64,000 nucleotides of DNA from Spiractinospora alimapuensis (GCF_018437505.1 NZ_CP072467.1:1674001-1738000); one strand, 5' to 3'; shown: positions 36,516 to 50,198, numbered from the stretch's first letter. Program-made: numbers and translations. The notes: generated by a model from the letters alone, not told the origin.

Positions 36516-38594
36516 GTGGAGTCGCCGCAGGGACCGTCCAACAGTCACATGATCGCCCCCTATGGATCTTGGCCGTCCCCACTGGTCGCAGCGGACATCG
36601 CCGCCGGAGGCCGCCGACCGGACTTCCCCTCGATTCATGGGGAGACCGTGTGGTGGCAGGAAGTCCGTGCTCTGGAGGACGGCCGTGGCACGATCATGCG
36701 CCGCGACGTGGACGGCTCCGTCACCGAGGTCCTGCCTCCTCCCTGGTCCGCCCGCACCCGGGTACAGGAGTACGGCGGACGCTCCTACCTGCCCGTACAG
36801 CGCGACGGCGCATGGCATGTCGTCTTCAGTGAGGCAAGCGACCAGCGCCTCTACCTCCTACCGGCCGGCTCCACCCGGCCCGAGCCCCTCACCCCCGAAC
36901 CGCCGAGCCCCGGCGGTGTTCGTTTCGCCGACCTCCAGGTGATGGGCGAGGACCTCGTGTGCGTACGCGAGGAGCACACGCCCGCCGTCCGCCGGTCCAT
37001 CGTCACCGTCCCTCTCTCCGGTGCCGCCGCGACGGACCCCGCGCTCGTCCGAGAACTCCACTCCGGCGCCGACTTCTTCGCCAGCCCCACCCCCTCTCCC
37101 GACGGCGCCCGGCTGGCCTGGATCGCGTGGAGCCACCCCCGGATGCCATGGGACGGAACCGAGCTGCGCGTGGGCACGGTCCCCGAGACGGGCCCCCTCA
37201 CCGGCGTGCGCACCCTCAAGGGCGGCATATCCGAGAGCGTCCTCGCCCCACAGTGGCGGGACTCCTCCACCCTCTACTGCCTGTCCGACTGGCCCGGATG
37301 GTGGAACCTCTACCAGGTGGGCCTCACCATGCCGGCGATGTCCCTGCACCCCGCTGAGGAGGAGTTCGCCGCTCCCCCCTGGCGGCTGGGCACCAGCCCC
37401 TACCAGGTCCTGTCCGACGGACGGATCGCGCTGCTGCACGGCGACGCCGACCTCGCCGCGGCGATCCTCGATCCGGATTCCGGTGAGCTCACGCCGATCG
37501 CGGAAGAGTACACCTCCTGGAGCACCCTCGCCAGCGACGGCACGTCCGTCGTGGGGGTCGCCGGCTCCCCCACCGTCGAGCCCAGCATCGTCCGACTGAG
37601 CCCCGAGACGGGCACCGCGGAGATCCTGCGCGGGGAGGCCGCCACCACGGATCCCAGCTACCTCCCCACTCCCGAACCGGTCGAGCTCAGCGGACGCTAC
37701 GGCACCACCATCCACGCCACCATCTACCCGCCCACCAACCCCAACCACGTGGACACGGGCCCCGCACCATACGTGGTGTGGGTCCACGGCGGCCCCACCA
37801 CCGCATCCACCACGGCGCTGCGGACCGAGCGCGCCTACTTCACCAGTCGCGGCATCGGCGTCGCCGAGGTCAACTACGGGGGCTCCTCAGGGTTTGGCCG
37901 TTCCTACCGCCAACGACTCAAGGGCCAGTGGGGCGTCGTCGACGTCGAGGACGCCGTGGCCGCGGCGCGGTCCCTCATCGACCGGGGAGTCGCGGACGCC
38001 GACCGCATCGCGGTCCGAGGTGGTAGCGCCGGCGGTTTCACCGCGCTCCTCGCCCTGACCGACTCCGTCTTCGCCTGCGGTGTCTCCCAGTACGGAGTGA
38101 CCGACCTGCTGCGGCTCGCCCGGGAGACCCACGACTTCGAGTCGCGTTACCCCGACTCCCTGGTCGGCCCGCTGCCGGGGTACGCGGCCACCTACACCGA
38201 GCGCTCCCCCATCACCCGCGCCGGGGAGGTCTCCGTCCCCGTACTGCTGCTCCAGGGCTCGGAGGACCCCGTCGTGCCGCCGTCCCAGGCGACGGAGTTC
38301 GCCGAGGCGCTCGCCGCGAACTCCGTCCGCTACGCCTACATCGAGTTCGAGGGCGAACCCCACGGGTTCCTGCGGGCCGACAACCGCGCCCGCGCCCTGG
38401 AGGCGGAACTCGCGTTCTACGGTGAGGTCTTCGGCTTCGACCCCCCTGAGGTTCCGCCGATCACTCTCACCACGGACCCCCCACCGGCGCGCGAGCAGGA
38501 GCCGGCGGCCCCCTCCGAGCCCGAGGACTCTCCCTCCACCGGGAGTGAGCCCTTCGACGTGGAAGGCGAACGCGAGGAGGAACCCACCTCCTGA
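36516..38594 (+). CDS. S9 family prolyl oligopeptidase-type peptidase
   Basis: A 692-residue protein: an N-terminal beta-propeller-like half and a C-terminal alpha/beta hydrolase half. Catalytic residues: Ser504 in GGSAGGF, Asp584 in EDPVVPP and His616 in GEPHGF. No signal peptide is seen, so it is probably cytoplasmic and cleaves short peptides. A ~40-residue Pro/Glu/Ser-rich acidic tail follows the catalytic domain and is not part of the fold. The GTG at 36516 is preferred because GAGGAGG lies about 7 bases upstream; ATG 36549 is the alternative. Confidence 0.92.
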   Translation: MESPQGPSNSHMIAPYGSWPSPLVAADIAAGGRRPDFPSIHGETVWWQEVRALEDGRGTIMRRDVDGSVTEVLPPPWSARTRVQEYGGRSYLPVQRDGAWHVVFSEASDQRLYLLPAGSTRPEPLTPEPPSPGGVRFADLQVMGEDLVCVREEHTPAVRRSIVTVPLSGAAATDPALVRELHSGADFFASPTPSPDGARLAWIAWSHPRMPWDGTELRVGTVPETGPLTGVRTLKGGISESVLAPQWRDSSTLYCLSDWPGWWNLYQVGLTMPAMSLHPAEEEFAAPPWRLGTSPYQVLSDGRIALLHGDADLAAAILDPDSGELTPIAEEYTSWSTLASDGTSVVGVAGSPTVEPSIVRLSPETGTAEILRGEAATTDPSYLPTPEPVELSGRYGTTIHATIYPPTNPNHVDTGPAPYVVWVHGGPTTASTTALRTERAYFTSRGIGVAEVNYGGSSGFGRSYRQRLKGQWGVVDVEDAVAAARSLIDRGVADADRIAVRGGSAGGFTALLALTDSVFACGVSQYGVTDLLRLARETHDFESRYPDSLVGPLPGYAATYTERSPITRAGEVSVPVLLLQGSEDPVVPPSQATEFAEALAANSVRYAYIEFEGEPHGFLRADNRARALEAELAFYGEVFGFDPPEVPPITLTTDPPPAREQEPAAPSEPEDSPSTGSEPFDVEGEREEEPTS

Positions 38595-38650
38595 CACACG
38601 CACGCCGGCACCACACCCGCGTTCGGCACGGGACGCCCGCACCGGAGGGT

Positions 38651-40084
38651 CTACCGCACGATCTCGATCGCGCGGGACTCACGGACCACCGTGATCCGGA
38701 CCTGGCCGGTGTGGTTGTTCTCCTCCTCGACCCGCTTGGCGATGTCCCGGGCGATCACCTGGGCCTGGACATCGTCAACCTCGTCCGGGGTGACGAGGAC
38801 CCGCACCTCCCGACCGGCGCGCATCGCGAACGCCTCAGTCGTCCCCGGGCTGGACAACGCCAACTCCTCCAGGCGCCGCAGCCGGCGAACGTAGACCTCG
38901 GCGCTGTCGCGGCGAGCCCCCGGCCGGCCTCCACTCATCGCGTCGGCCGCCTGCACCAACAACGCCTCGGGGCTGCGCACCTCGACCTCGTTGTGGTGCG
39001 CCTCGATCGCGTGCACCACCGCCTCGTCCTCACCCAGGCGGCGCACGACCGCCGCCCCGGCGAGCGCGTGACTGCCCGCCGCGTCATGGGGCAGCGCCTT
39101 CCCGATGTCGTGCAGCAGGGCGGCCCGCACCGACACGCGCCGGGAGACCCCCAGCTCGTCGGCCATCAACCCCGCGGCGTGGGCGGACTCCACCAGGTGA
39201 GCGAGCACGTTCTGCCCGAAGGACGTTCGATACCGGAGCCGGCCCAACAGCGACGCCAACTCCGGTGCGACGTCGTCCACCCCGGTCTCCACCAGGGCGT
39301 CGCGCCCCGCCAGCGCGCAGGACTCCTCCACCTCGCGGCCACTGGCCTCGAACAGTTCCTCGATCCGACTGGGGTGGATCCGACCGTCGACGATCAGACC
39401 CTCCAGCGTACGGCGCGCCACCTCACGTCGTACCGGATCGAAGCACGAGAGCCGCACCTCCTCCGGTGTCTCGTCGACGATGACGTTCACCCCGGTGACG
39501 GCCTCGAAGGACCGAATGTTGCGCCCCTCACGGCCGATGATCCGCCCCTTCATGTCGTCGTGCGGCAGACGCACCGTCGTCACCACCGACTCCGTGGTCT
39601 GTTCCACCGCCATTCGCTGGGCAGCCACCGCCACGATGTGCCGCGCACGCCGCTCGGCCTCGGTCCGCGCCTCCCCCTCGATTCGGCGCGCCACCACAGC
39701 CGCCTCGCGCGTCGCCTCAGTCCTGGCCTCGGCGAGCAGCCGCTCCCGGGCCTCGTCGCGGCGGAGACCCGCCACCGACTCAAGAGCGCCGCGGTGCTCC
39801 TCCGTCAGACGGGAGAGCTCCTCCTCCCGCGCCCGCAGCCGCGTCGACCGATCCTCGATCAGGCGCCCCTCCGCCGCCAGGCGCCGCATGCCCTCCTCGA
39901 GGACGGCCTCCCGCTCCGCCACCCGCTCCTCCCGGCCCGTCAACTCCGCTGTCGCAGGGGCAGACAGCCCGGACGACTGCCGGGACATGACATGAAACAG
40001 CGAACGCAGGACCGCGAGGACGCCCAGCAGGAGCGCGAGGCCGACCAGCACTCCGAGAGGGAGGGCAGTGGTGATGTGGTCCAA
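38651..40084 (-). CDS. rny: Ribonuclease Y
   Basis: A 477-residue protein. Membrane helix at about 8-30, long charged coiled coil at about 45-165, KH domain with GRIIGREGRNI (180-190), and HD domain with LLHDIGKALPHD (H325, D326). RNase Y is a membrane-tethered endonuclease that starts mRNA decay. The family is usually ~510-520 residues; the coiled coil here is somewhat shorter. It lies downstream of recX on the same strand with 161 bp between, a familiar actinobacterial arrangement. Confidence 0.92.
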   Translation of the reverse strand: MDHITTALPLGVLVGLALLLGVLAVLRSLFHVMSRQSSGLSAPATAELTGREERVAEREAVLEEGMRRLAAEGRLIEDRSTRLRAREEELSRLTEEHRGALESVAGLRRDEARERLLAEARTEATREAAVVARRIEGEARTEAERRARHIVAVAAQRMAVEQTTESVVTTVRLPHDDMKGRIIGREGRNIRSFEAVTGVNVIVDETPEEVRLSCFDPVRREVARRTLEGLIVDGRIHPSRIEELFEASGREVEESCALAGRDALVETGVDDVAPELASLLGRLRYRTSFGQNVLAHLVESAHAAGLMADELGVSRRVSVRAALLHDIGKALPHDAAGSHALAGAAVVRRLGEDEAVVHAIEAHHNEVEVRSPEALLVQAADAMSGGRPGARRDSAEVYVRRLRRLEELALSSPGTTEAFAMRAGREVRVLVTPDEVDDVQAQVIARDIAKRVEEENNHTGQVRITVVRESRAIEIVR

Positions 40085-40245
40085 CCCCGCCCCCTCCCGG
40101 TATCAAACCCGTGACCGCATCCTGCCGTGCGTAAGCGACGGCGAGGACACGTCGGGGTGTCACCTCGATAGGGAATTACCCAGGTGGTGTGGCTTGAAGC
40201 GTCACAGAGAGTCCGTTGGGGCGGGATTTCCGTTACCCCGTGGAG

Positions 40246-40758
40246 TTACTCCACGTCAGGATCGCCAAGCTCGAATTCGATTCCTTCGGAATCCAATTCC
40301 TCCCGCACAACACGATAGGCGAGAGCGGAGGAGTATCCCTTCCGGGCCAGAACCCCCATCAGCCGGCGCACCCGGGTCGCGGGCTCCTTCCCCCGCGTCG
40401 CGGCCAGCTTCCGCCGCACGAGGTGGCGCGCCATCTCCTCCTCGTCAGCGGGGTCGACGTCGGACACCGCCTCCCGCACCATGTCCTCGGCGACGCCACG
40501 ACGCCGCAGCTCCACCGCGAGGGCCTTCCGGGCCAGTCCGCGCCCGGTGTGCCGGGACTCCACCCACGCCGCGGCGAAGGCGGCGTCGTCGATCAGGCCG
40601 ACCTCACCGAACCGGCCGAGCACCGCCTCCGCGGTGTCGTCGTCGACCTCGCGACGACGCAGGGCCTCGGCCAGTTGCGCCCGGGTCCGGGGGGCCGACG
40701 CCAGCAGACGCAGACAGATGTTCCGCGCCTTGGCCTCGGCCCCCTGGTCCTCCGACAC
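40246..40758 (-). CDS. recX: Regulatory protein RecX
   Basis: A 170-residue helical protein with repeats such as RNICLRLLASAPRTRAQLAEAL and VGLIDDAAFAAAWVESR. RecX binds along the RecA filament and limits its activity. It begins 3 bp after the recA stop, so the two are co-transcribed and probably share the SOS promoter upstream of recA. Confidence 0.93.
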   Translation of the reverse strand: MSEDQGAEAKARNICLRLLASAPRTRAQLAEALRRREVDDDTAEAVLGRFGEVGLIDDAAFAAAWVESRHTGRGLARKALAVELRRRGVAEDMVREAVSDVDPADEEEMARHLVRRKLAATRGKEPATRVRRLMGVLARKGYSSALAYRVVREELDSEGIEFELGDPDVE

Positions 40759-40761
40759 GGA

Positions 40762-43700
40762 CTAGCTCCGCGCGCCGCGCTTGCCGCCAGACGGCGTGGC
40801 CGGCGCGGCCTCCTTCACCTTGTCCTTGTCCTTCTCACCCGCCGTGGCGGCGCCATCCGCGGCCGCCCCCGCCGCATCGGCGTCGGTCCCCATCGGGATA
40901 CCGAGCTTGTCCTTGATCTTCTTCTCGATCTCGTAGGCGATGTCGGTGTGCTCCCGCAGGAAGTTCCGGGCGTTCTCCTTGCCCTGCCCCAACTGATGAC
41001 TCTCGTAGGTGAACCAGGCACCCGCCTTACGCACGACCCCGTGCTCGACCCCGAGGTCGATCAGCCCACCCTCACGGGAGATCCCCACCCCGTACAGGAT
41101 GTCGAACTCCGCCTGCTTGAACGGCGGAGCCACCTTGTTCTTCACCACCTTGACCCGCGTGCGGTTCCCCACCGCGTCCGTCCCGTCCTTCAACGTCTCG
41201 ATCCGCCGCACGTCCAACCGAACCGAGGAGTAGAACTTCAACGCCCGCCCACCGGTCGTGGTCTCGGGGCTGTTGTGGACCATCACCCCGTCCACGAAGT
41301 AGTTGTGGTTCCCCTCCACCTCGATGTCGAAGCGGTGCGTGCTCCGTGTCTGCGGCTTGTCGTGGATGTCGAGGATGGGCGCGGCGGCCAGGCGGTTGAC
41401 CGGCTCGGAGAGTTCGGGCTCGATCTCGCACTGGTTCTGGAACCGGGGCAGGAGCTTGTAGGCCATGGACTCATGCACGTACGGCGCGATCATCTCCTGG
41501 AACCGGGCGGTGGCCGCGGTGGAGAAGATCAGGGTCGCGATGTCCCGGGTGCCACGCTCGGTCAGCTTCACGTCCAGTCCGTGGGTGTCGCGCAGATAGG
41601 CGAGGAGTCGTTCGCGTGACCCCGGGCTCATCGCCTCCACACAGATCTCGATCCGGCCTGATCCACCAGCGGTGCGCTGCTGGACCCCCTTGGAGCGCGG
41701 AACGAAGCAGCCGTCGTCCATGTACCACACCGCCAGGGCGAGCGGGGTGAGGGACTTCAGGTACTCCCAGGTGAGGTGCTTCTTGCCGTCACCGAAGTAG
41801 ACGACCTCGCGCAGTTCGTGCAGCTCTGGCAGCGGGGTGAAGTCGGCGAACACCGCGCCCTTGTCGCTGGTGGTCCGGGAGTGGCCGATGTTGCCCAGAA
41901 GGGAGACCTTCCAGTCCAGGTAGTCGGCCTGCTGTCCGCCGTGTCCCATCCGGAATCGGACTCCGGTCCGACCACGGGTGTTGGGCGACAGGGAACCGTC
42001 CCCCATGACCGCGCCAAGGACGACCTGTCGCTGCTGGTCGTTCAACTGGTGCTGCGTACGGACGAGGAGCCGGTCGCCGGGGAGAAGCTCCCCCGCCTCT
42101 CGCCAACCTCCGGGTGTGCGTACGAGGTGATTCGGAGTCGCCGCGAACTGCGACCGCCCGTTGCCGCCGGAGGTACCCACCGTGAACTGGAGGAAGAGGT
42201 CGGTCGGACCGTTGTCGAACCAGTTGACGACGCGCCGCGGAACGACCTCGTCCCGCTCTGGGTCATAGGAAAGGACCTCGACATCCATTTTCTGGTTGAC
42301 GATCTTCCCAATTTTCTCCTGCGAACCATCGGCCAGCGTAACCCGCGTGTTGTAATGCATACAGCCGAACATCACGCCGACTTTTTCGCGGAGTTGGTTA
42401 ATGAAAATGGCCGTGGTGTTCGTCTGCCGCAACGCACCCGCGATTTTGCGTAGCGCTTGGGACATCAATCGCGCCTGGAGACCGACGTGACTGTCGCCCA
42501 TCTCGCCCTCGATCTCCGCACGGGGGACCAGGGCCGCGACGGAGTCGATGACGATGATGGAGACCGCACCGGACCTGATCAGCATGTCCGCGATCTCGAG
42601 CGCCTGCTCACCGGTGTCCGGCTGGGAGAGCAGCAGGTCATCCACGTTGACGCCGATCTTCTTGGCGTACTCCGGGTCCAACGCGTGCTCGGCGTCAATA
42701 AACGCGGCGATTCCACCGGCGTTTTGCACTCCAGCGACAGAATGCAATGCGACGGTGGTGTTGTGCGAGACAATTCCTTCGGCCAGGAAACTGTGGGTCT
42801 CCGGCATCATGAGATCGAATGTGGGCTGGCGGCCAGCGTCCTCGACAGAGATGACTTCCTCATAAGTATAGGGAGCACCAGCCAGGAACCGAAGATGGTT
42901 GAGCAAAGAGCCTGCGGGAGAATCTTGACGCGGAATCCGCGCCTCAGCCCACTGGATGATCCGATGGAGGCGGTCCGGGCTACATGACAAGTTGATGTTC
43001 TTACGAAAGAGATCGCCGGCGATTTCGTCGAACTCGCGATCTCCACCGATACTGTCGCGAATGTCGCGGATCAGATCCCGCATAAATGGGATATTCTCAA
43101 CCTGTGGACTGTGCTTTGGGTGATGAAAGTTCTTCTCAACCTGGGCCGCCCGACGCTGCGAGCGGAAGCCGATCTCACTGAGGAAACGATGCGCGGCCGA
43201 CGGGTTGATGATCACGCTCCAGTAGTGCCGCTCATAGATCTTGTTGAACTTTGAGTAGACCGAAGCGGGGATCCCTAGGCCGTAGAGCAGCAGTTGAACG
43301 TCGCGCGCCAGCTTCTGTGACGCGGTGCCCAATCCGACCGTGGATTTGGTGTCAATCCAGCCGTCACCCTCGAACAAGGCAGACAGAAATGCGCGCTGAG
43401 CCTTGTCGCCAGCCGTGCGCACGCAGTAAGGGACGGACTTTCCAGCAGCCTTGACGACATCGAGTCCGTATTGAGTCTGCAGCGTCTCACGAATACCGCG
43501 GCTATACACCTTGTAGTCAATAGCCGCACCCCTGTCTCGACGCTTCACCTCATAATCGAACAAGTAGCGAACAAGACTCGCGTATTCCTCGCCAACCACG
43601 GAGTCACAATTTGTGAATGTAAATTGATTCGGAATACTCAAGCAACCCTCAGCTACCAGGTAGCCAAGGAAGACCGCCTCATCCTCACTGAGCCACCCTC

Positions 43701-44271
43701 CTGCGGACTCCTGAGAACCAAACTTGGCAGAAACAATCTTGTCCCCAACATTGATGTCTTGCGCCTCGCGCCAGACGATGCTCCCCGAATGGGAAACAAC
43801 TCTCAAGGGATGATTTTTAGTAATTGAGACCGATCGCCCAGACTCCAAGGAGATCTTCTTTACATCCCGCATCCCGTTGCGAGTCAACGCGGCAACCTGT
43901 TCGAGGTTTCCGAATTCGTTAACCGCCCTGATTCCAAGATCGCGAATGTCGATGACTGACTCTTCGCCATCCAAGTCCACATGCGCGCGAGCGAAGAGTT
44001 CACCAACGGTTTCCAAGCCAGCATCGGACCAAACACGAGTGTCCGACAATGTACACTTCCCCGAACTCTCCGGTCCGAAGACCTCCACAATTCGTCCGCG
44101 GGGAATTCCGCCGATGCCGAGGGCGACGTCCAGGGCGATCGCGCCGGTCGGGACGGACTCGATCGCGGGGCGGTTGTCGTCGCCCAGGCGCATGATCGAG
44201 CCTTTGCCGAACTGGCGCTCGATCTGCGCGAGGGCGGTTTCCAGTGCCTTGTCTCGGTCAGCAGCAGCCAC
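40762..44271 (-). CDS. recA: Recombinase RecA precursor carrying two inteins
   Basis: The ORF encodes RecA in three exteins separated by two inteins. Counting from the upstream ATG at 44340, exteins are residues 1-95, 528-659 and 1024-1192. The conserved start is GTG 44271 ([18 protein letters not shown]), behind an AGGGG; spliced RecA is then ~373 residues, normal for actinobacteria. Intein 1 interrupts the Walker A motif between K and TT (GPESSGK/TT). Intein 2 interrupts the L2 DNA-binding loop (VMFG/SPETTT). Neither half of RecA can bind ATP or DNA properly until splicing. The C-terminal tail is Ala/Lys-rich. The M. tuberculosis intein site (VKNK/C) is uninterrupted here. Confidence 0.96.
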   Translation of the reverse strand: MAAADRDKALETALAQIERQFGKGSIMRLGDDNRPAIESVPTGAIALDVALGIGGIPRGRIVEVFGPESSGKCTLSDTRVWSDAGLETVGELFARAHVDLDGEESVIDIRDLGIRAVNEFGNLEQVAALTRNGMRDVKKISLESGRSVSITKNHPLRVVSHSGSIVWREAQDINVGDKIVSAKFGSQESAGGWLSEDEAVFLGYLVAEGCLSIPNQFTFTNCDSVVGEEYASLVRYLFDYEVKRRDRGAAIDYKVYSRGIRETLQTQYGLDVVKAAGKSVPYCVRTAGDKAQRAFLSALFEGDGWIDTKSTVGLGTASQKLARDVQLLLYGLGIPASVYSKFNKIYERHYWSVIINPSAAHRFLSEIGFRSQRRAAQVEKNFHHPKHSPQVENIPFMRDLIRDIRDSIGGDREFDEIAGDLFRKNINLSCSPDRLHRIIQWAEARIPRQDSPAGSLLNHLRFLAGAPYTYEEVISVEDAGRQPTFDLMMPETHSFLAEGIVSHNTTVALHSVAGVQNAGGIAAFIDAEHALDPEYAKKIGVNVDDLLLSQPDTGEQALEIADMLIRSGAVSIIVIDSVAALVPRAEIEGEMGDSHVGLQARLMSQALRKIAGALRQTNTTAIFINQLREKVGVMFGCMHYNTRVTLADGSQEKIGKIVNQKMDVEVLSYDPERDEVVPRRVVNWFDNGPTDLFLQFTVGTSGGNGRSQFAATPNHLVRTPGGWREAGELLPGDRLLVRTQHQLNDQQRQVVLGAVMGDGSLSPNTRGRTGVRFRMGHGGQQADYLDWKVSLLGNIGHSRTTSDKGAVFADFTPLPELHELREVVYFGDGKKHLTWEYLKSLTPLALAVWYMDDGCFVPRSKGVQQRTAGGSGRIEICVEAMSPGSRERLLAYLRDTHGLDVKLTERGTRDIATLIFSTAATARFQEMIAPYVHESMAYKLLPRFQNQCEIEPELSEPVNRLAAAPILDIHDKPQTRSTHRFDIEVEGNHNYFVDGVMVHNSPETTTGGRALKFYSSVRLDVRRIETLKDGTDAVGNRTRVKVVKNKVAPPFKQAEFDILYGVGISREGGLIDLGVEHGVVRKAGAWFTYESHQLGQGKENARNFLREHTDIAYEIEKKIKDKLGIPMGTDADAAGAAADGAATAGEKDKDKVKEAAPATPSGGKRGARS
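41272..42363 (-). mobile_element. RecA intein 2 (L2 loop site, M. leprae-type) with LAGLIDADG endonuclease
   Basis: 364 residues from Cys1 ([14 protein letters not shown]) to VMVHN, with Ser as +1 residue. Block B is FAATPNHLV (about 73-81), the LAGLIDADG helices are [12 protein letters not shown] (115-126) and [12 protein letters not shown] (210-221), and block F is [17 protein letters not shown]. From memory the site, length and sequence agree with the M. leprae RecA intein family. Two hand-counted lines average 67% GC, close to the host, which points to long residence or a high-GC donor. Confidence 0.93.
42760..44055 (-). mobile_element. RecA intein 1 (Walker A site) with LAGLIDADG endonuclease
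   Basis: 432 residues from Cys1 ([10 protein letters not shown]) to the terminal SHN, with Thr as the +1 extein residue. Splicing blocks: ITKNHPL (B, near 78-84), the F region [16 protein letters not shown] and the final His-Asn. The homing endonuclease has both LAGLIDADG-type helices, [12 protein letters not shown] (129-140) and [13 protein letters not shown] (223-235), plus a ~95-residue extra segment before block F. Four hand-counted 60-base lines inside it average 50% GC (43-58%), far below the genome, so it looks recently acquired. All residues needed for class 1 splicing are present. Confidence 0.93.
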
Positions 44272-44420
44272 GGGGAACCCCTGTCGGGTCGATGTCGTCT
44301 TCTTCATGTGTCGTGCGACGCTACGCGGAGGCGCTGACACTGCGCGAGCTGTCCGCGTCAGGTGTGGACGGCCGGCGGGGGCCGTCGAGGGACGCCACCC
44401 AGGGCGCCGATCGCTCGCAC

Positions 44421-44443
44421 AGCATACCCGAACTTCTGTTCGA
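44421..44443 (-). promoter_or_regulatory. recA promoter with LexA SOS box
   Basis: CGAAC-TTCT-GTTCG at 44429-44442 matches the actinobacterial LexA site, with one mismatch in the flanking bases (C instead of T at 44428). On the minus strand it is followed directly by TATGCT (44426-44421), a good -10 box, so LexA would block polymerase. It lies ~157 bp upstream of the GTG at 44271. Confidence 0.8.
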
Positions 44444-44508
44444 TGGGGTGTTCGATGTCAGGCCGCCTGTGGTCGCGGGCGGTCGGAGCCTCCAGGGGTC
44501 GGGGGAGA

Positions 44509-44703
44509 TCAGCGCACGGTGCTGGGCAGGCCGAATGTGTCACACACCGCGCGCCATACCTCCTTCGCGGCCACGCCGTCGGCGAGGGCCTGGTTCACGG
44601 TGCGCGAGCCGAGTGACTCGATCACGTAGTCCTTGGCGAGGCTCTCGGCGTAGGCCTCGCCGAACTGCTCGTACATCCGTTGCCACAGTTGGGAGAGTCG
44701 CAT
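44509..44703 (-). CDS. DUF3046 family protein
   Basis: A 64-residue protein (MRLSQLWQRMYEQFGEAYAE at the start, AKEVWRAVCDTF near the end) of the actinobacterial DUF3046 family, which regularly lies just upstream of recA. Function unknown. The ATG at 44703 has GGGAGG upstream; the frame is open further but without family similarity. It is 65 bp downstream of the recA promoter box on the other side, so it is probably a separate unit. Confidence 0.88.
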   Translation of the reverse strand: MRLSQLWQRMYEQFGEAYAESLAKDYVIESLGSRTVNQALADGVAAKEVWRAVCDTFGLPSTVR

Positions 44704-44778
44704 GATCCTCCCAGGATCACACCTGGTCGGGCACCTGTCACATCGGGGAGTCGCGCGCCCGTTGTCACGCCGGCCGGC

Positions 44779-44784
44779 CACACT
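44779..44784 (+). promoter_or_regulatory. Possible -10 box, leaderless lhr
   Basis: CACACT ends 8 bases before the lhr ATG at 44793 and no ribosome binding site is visible between them. Confidence 0.35.
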
Positions 44785-44792
44785 GGATCGAC

Positions 44793-49301
<4,509 letters not shown>

Positions 49302-49307
49302 GGATTC

Positions 49308-49330
49308 GTGGCGACCGCCGTCGTCGCCAC
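49308..49330 (+). terminator. Hairpin terminator after lhr
   Basis: Perfect 8-bp arms GTGGCGAC (49308-49315) and GTCGCCAC (49323-49330) with a 7-base loop, 6 bases after the lhr stop. Confidence 0.6.
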
Positions 49331-49687
49331 GGGGCCCAAGCTCCAGCTCCGGTCCACTCCCAAGGTCTTGCCCGGTGGACCCCGATCCCCGATACGGTCG
49401 CGTCCCGGGGCGTCACACCGGTGGCGCCAGGAGAGTCCGAACGGTGCCCCCCCAGCGGGACGAGGCAGTCCCCGACCGCGTCCGCGAGCACCAGACACGT
49501 GGGTTCCGCCGGTCCATATCCCACGATGAACGCACCGTTGGCGCCACCGACGCCACGGAGCGAACGGAGGATTTGGTGTCCCGTCGCGGCCGGGTCCGCG
49601 CGTCGCCGGCAGGTTCACGTCCTCAACCTGGGCGGCGCCGAAGCCGCGGACGGGGCAGTCGTCGGCTCCGGAGTGCCTTGGAGGAGT
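49331..49687. other. Non-coding remnant sequence between lhr and broken thiD
   Basis: About 357 bp with no recognisable product in any frame. The frame of the thiD remnant stays open through it on the minus strand but the residues carry no family signal. It may be further decayed gene sequence. Confidence 0.4.
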
Positions 49688-50198
49688 CAGACCCTGCGGG
49701 AGCCCACCATCGGGGCAGTCGGTTCCGTGGGTGTTTTTGGTGGAGATGCGTTCGGCGGAGAGGGCGATGGGTTCGGTGTTGGGGCGGATCCATAGGTCGG
49801 TGCTGGATTGGCCGCCGAGGTGGCCGCCTTTGACGAGGACTTGTTTCGCGCCTTGTTGGAGGAGGCGTTGTCCTTGTTCCGCGGCGGTGGTGAGGTCTTG
49901 GCCGGGTCGTTCTCCGAGTAGTTCGCCTGTCTCGGGAAGGTTGGGGGTGAGGAGGTCGACCCGTGGGAGGAGCAGTTCACGGACGTCGGTGAACAGGGTG
50001 TCCAACTGCTCGGCCACGAACGACGCGGGAACCTGATGGATCCCGGTGACACCCGTGGTCGACTGGGCGGCCAGCCCCGTGATCACGGCCATGCCATACG
50101 TGCGCAGAGCAGAGAAAGCCTTCAAATCCGCCTGGACACCTTGGGGTGATTCGCCCGGCCCCGTACACCGGCGGGACGCGGGCGATGACCGCCCTCAC
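49688..50198 (-). pseudogene. Phosphomethylpyrimidine kinase (ThiD) remnant
   Basis: Clear ThiD pieces: QADLKAFSALRTYGMAVITG, then GVTGIHQVPASFVAEQLDTLF, then RELLLPRVDLLTPNLPETG, VKGGHLGGQ and ISTKNTHGTDC. A block of about 75 residues that normally separates LFTDV from RELLLPR (with the DPVM motif) is missing in frame near 49981. The N-terminal AGSD-type motif is present only as a decayed trace in another frame (VRAVIARVPPVYGAG near 50155-50198), and the end after HTHGT is degraded. It cannot encode a working kinase. ThiD makes HMP-pyrophosphate for thiamine synthesis, so another copy must exist if the strain makes thiamine. Confidence 0.8.

Noticed and set aside
42760-44055. A group I intron or insertion sequence in recA
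   Set aside because: The insertion keeps the reading frame and has intein splicing blocks with Cys1 and terminal His-Asn; no terminal repeats or transposase.
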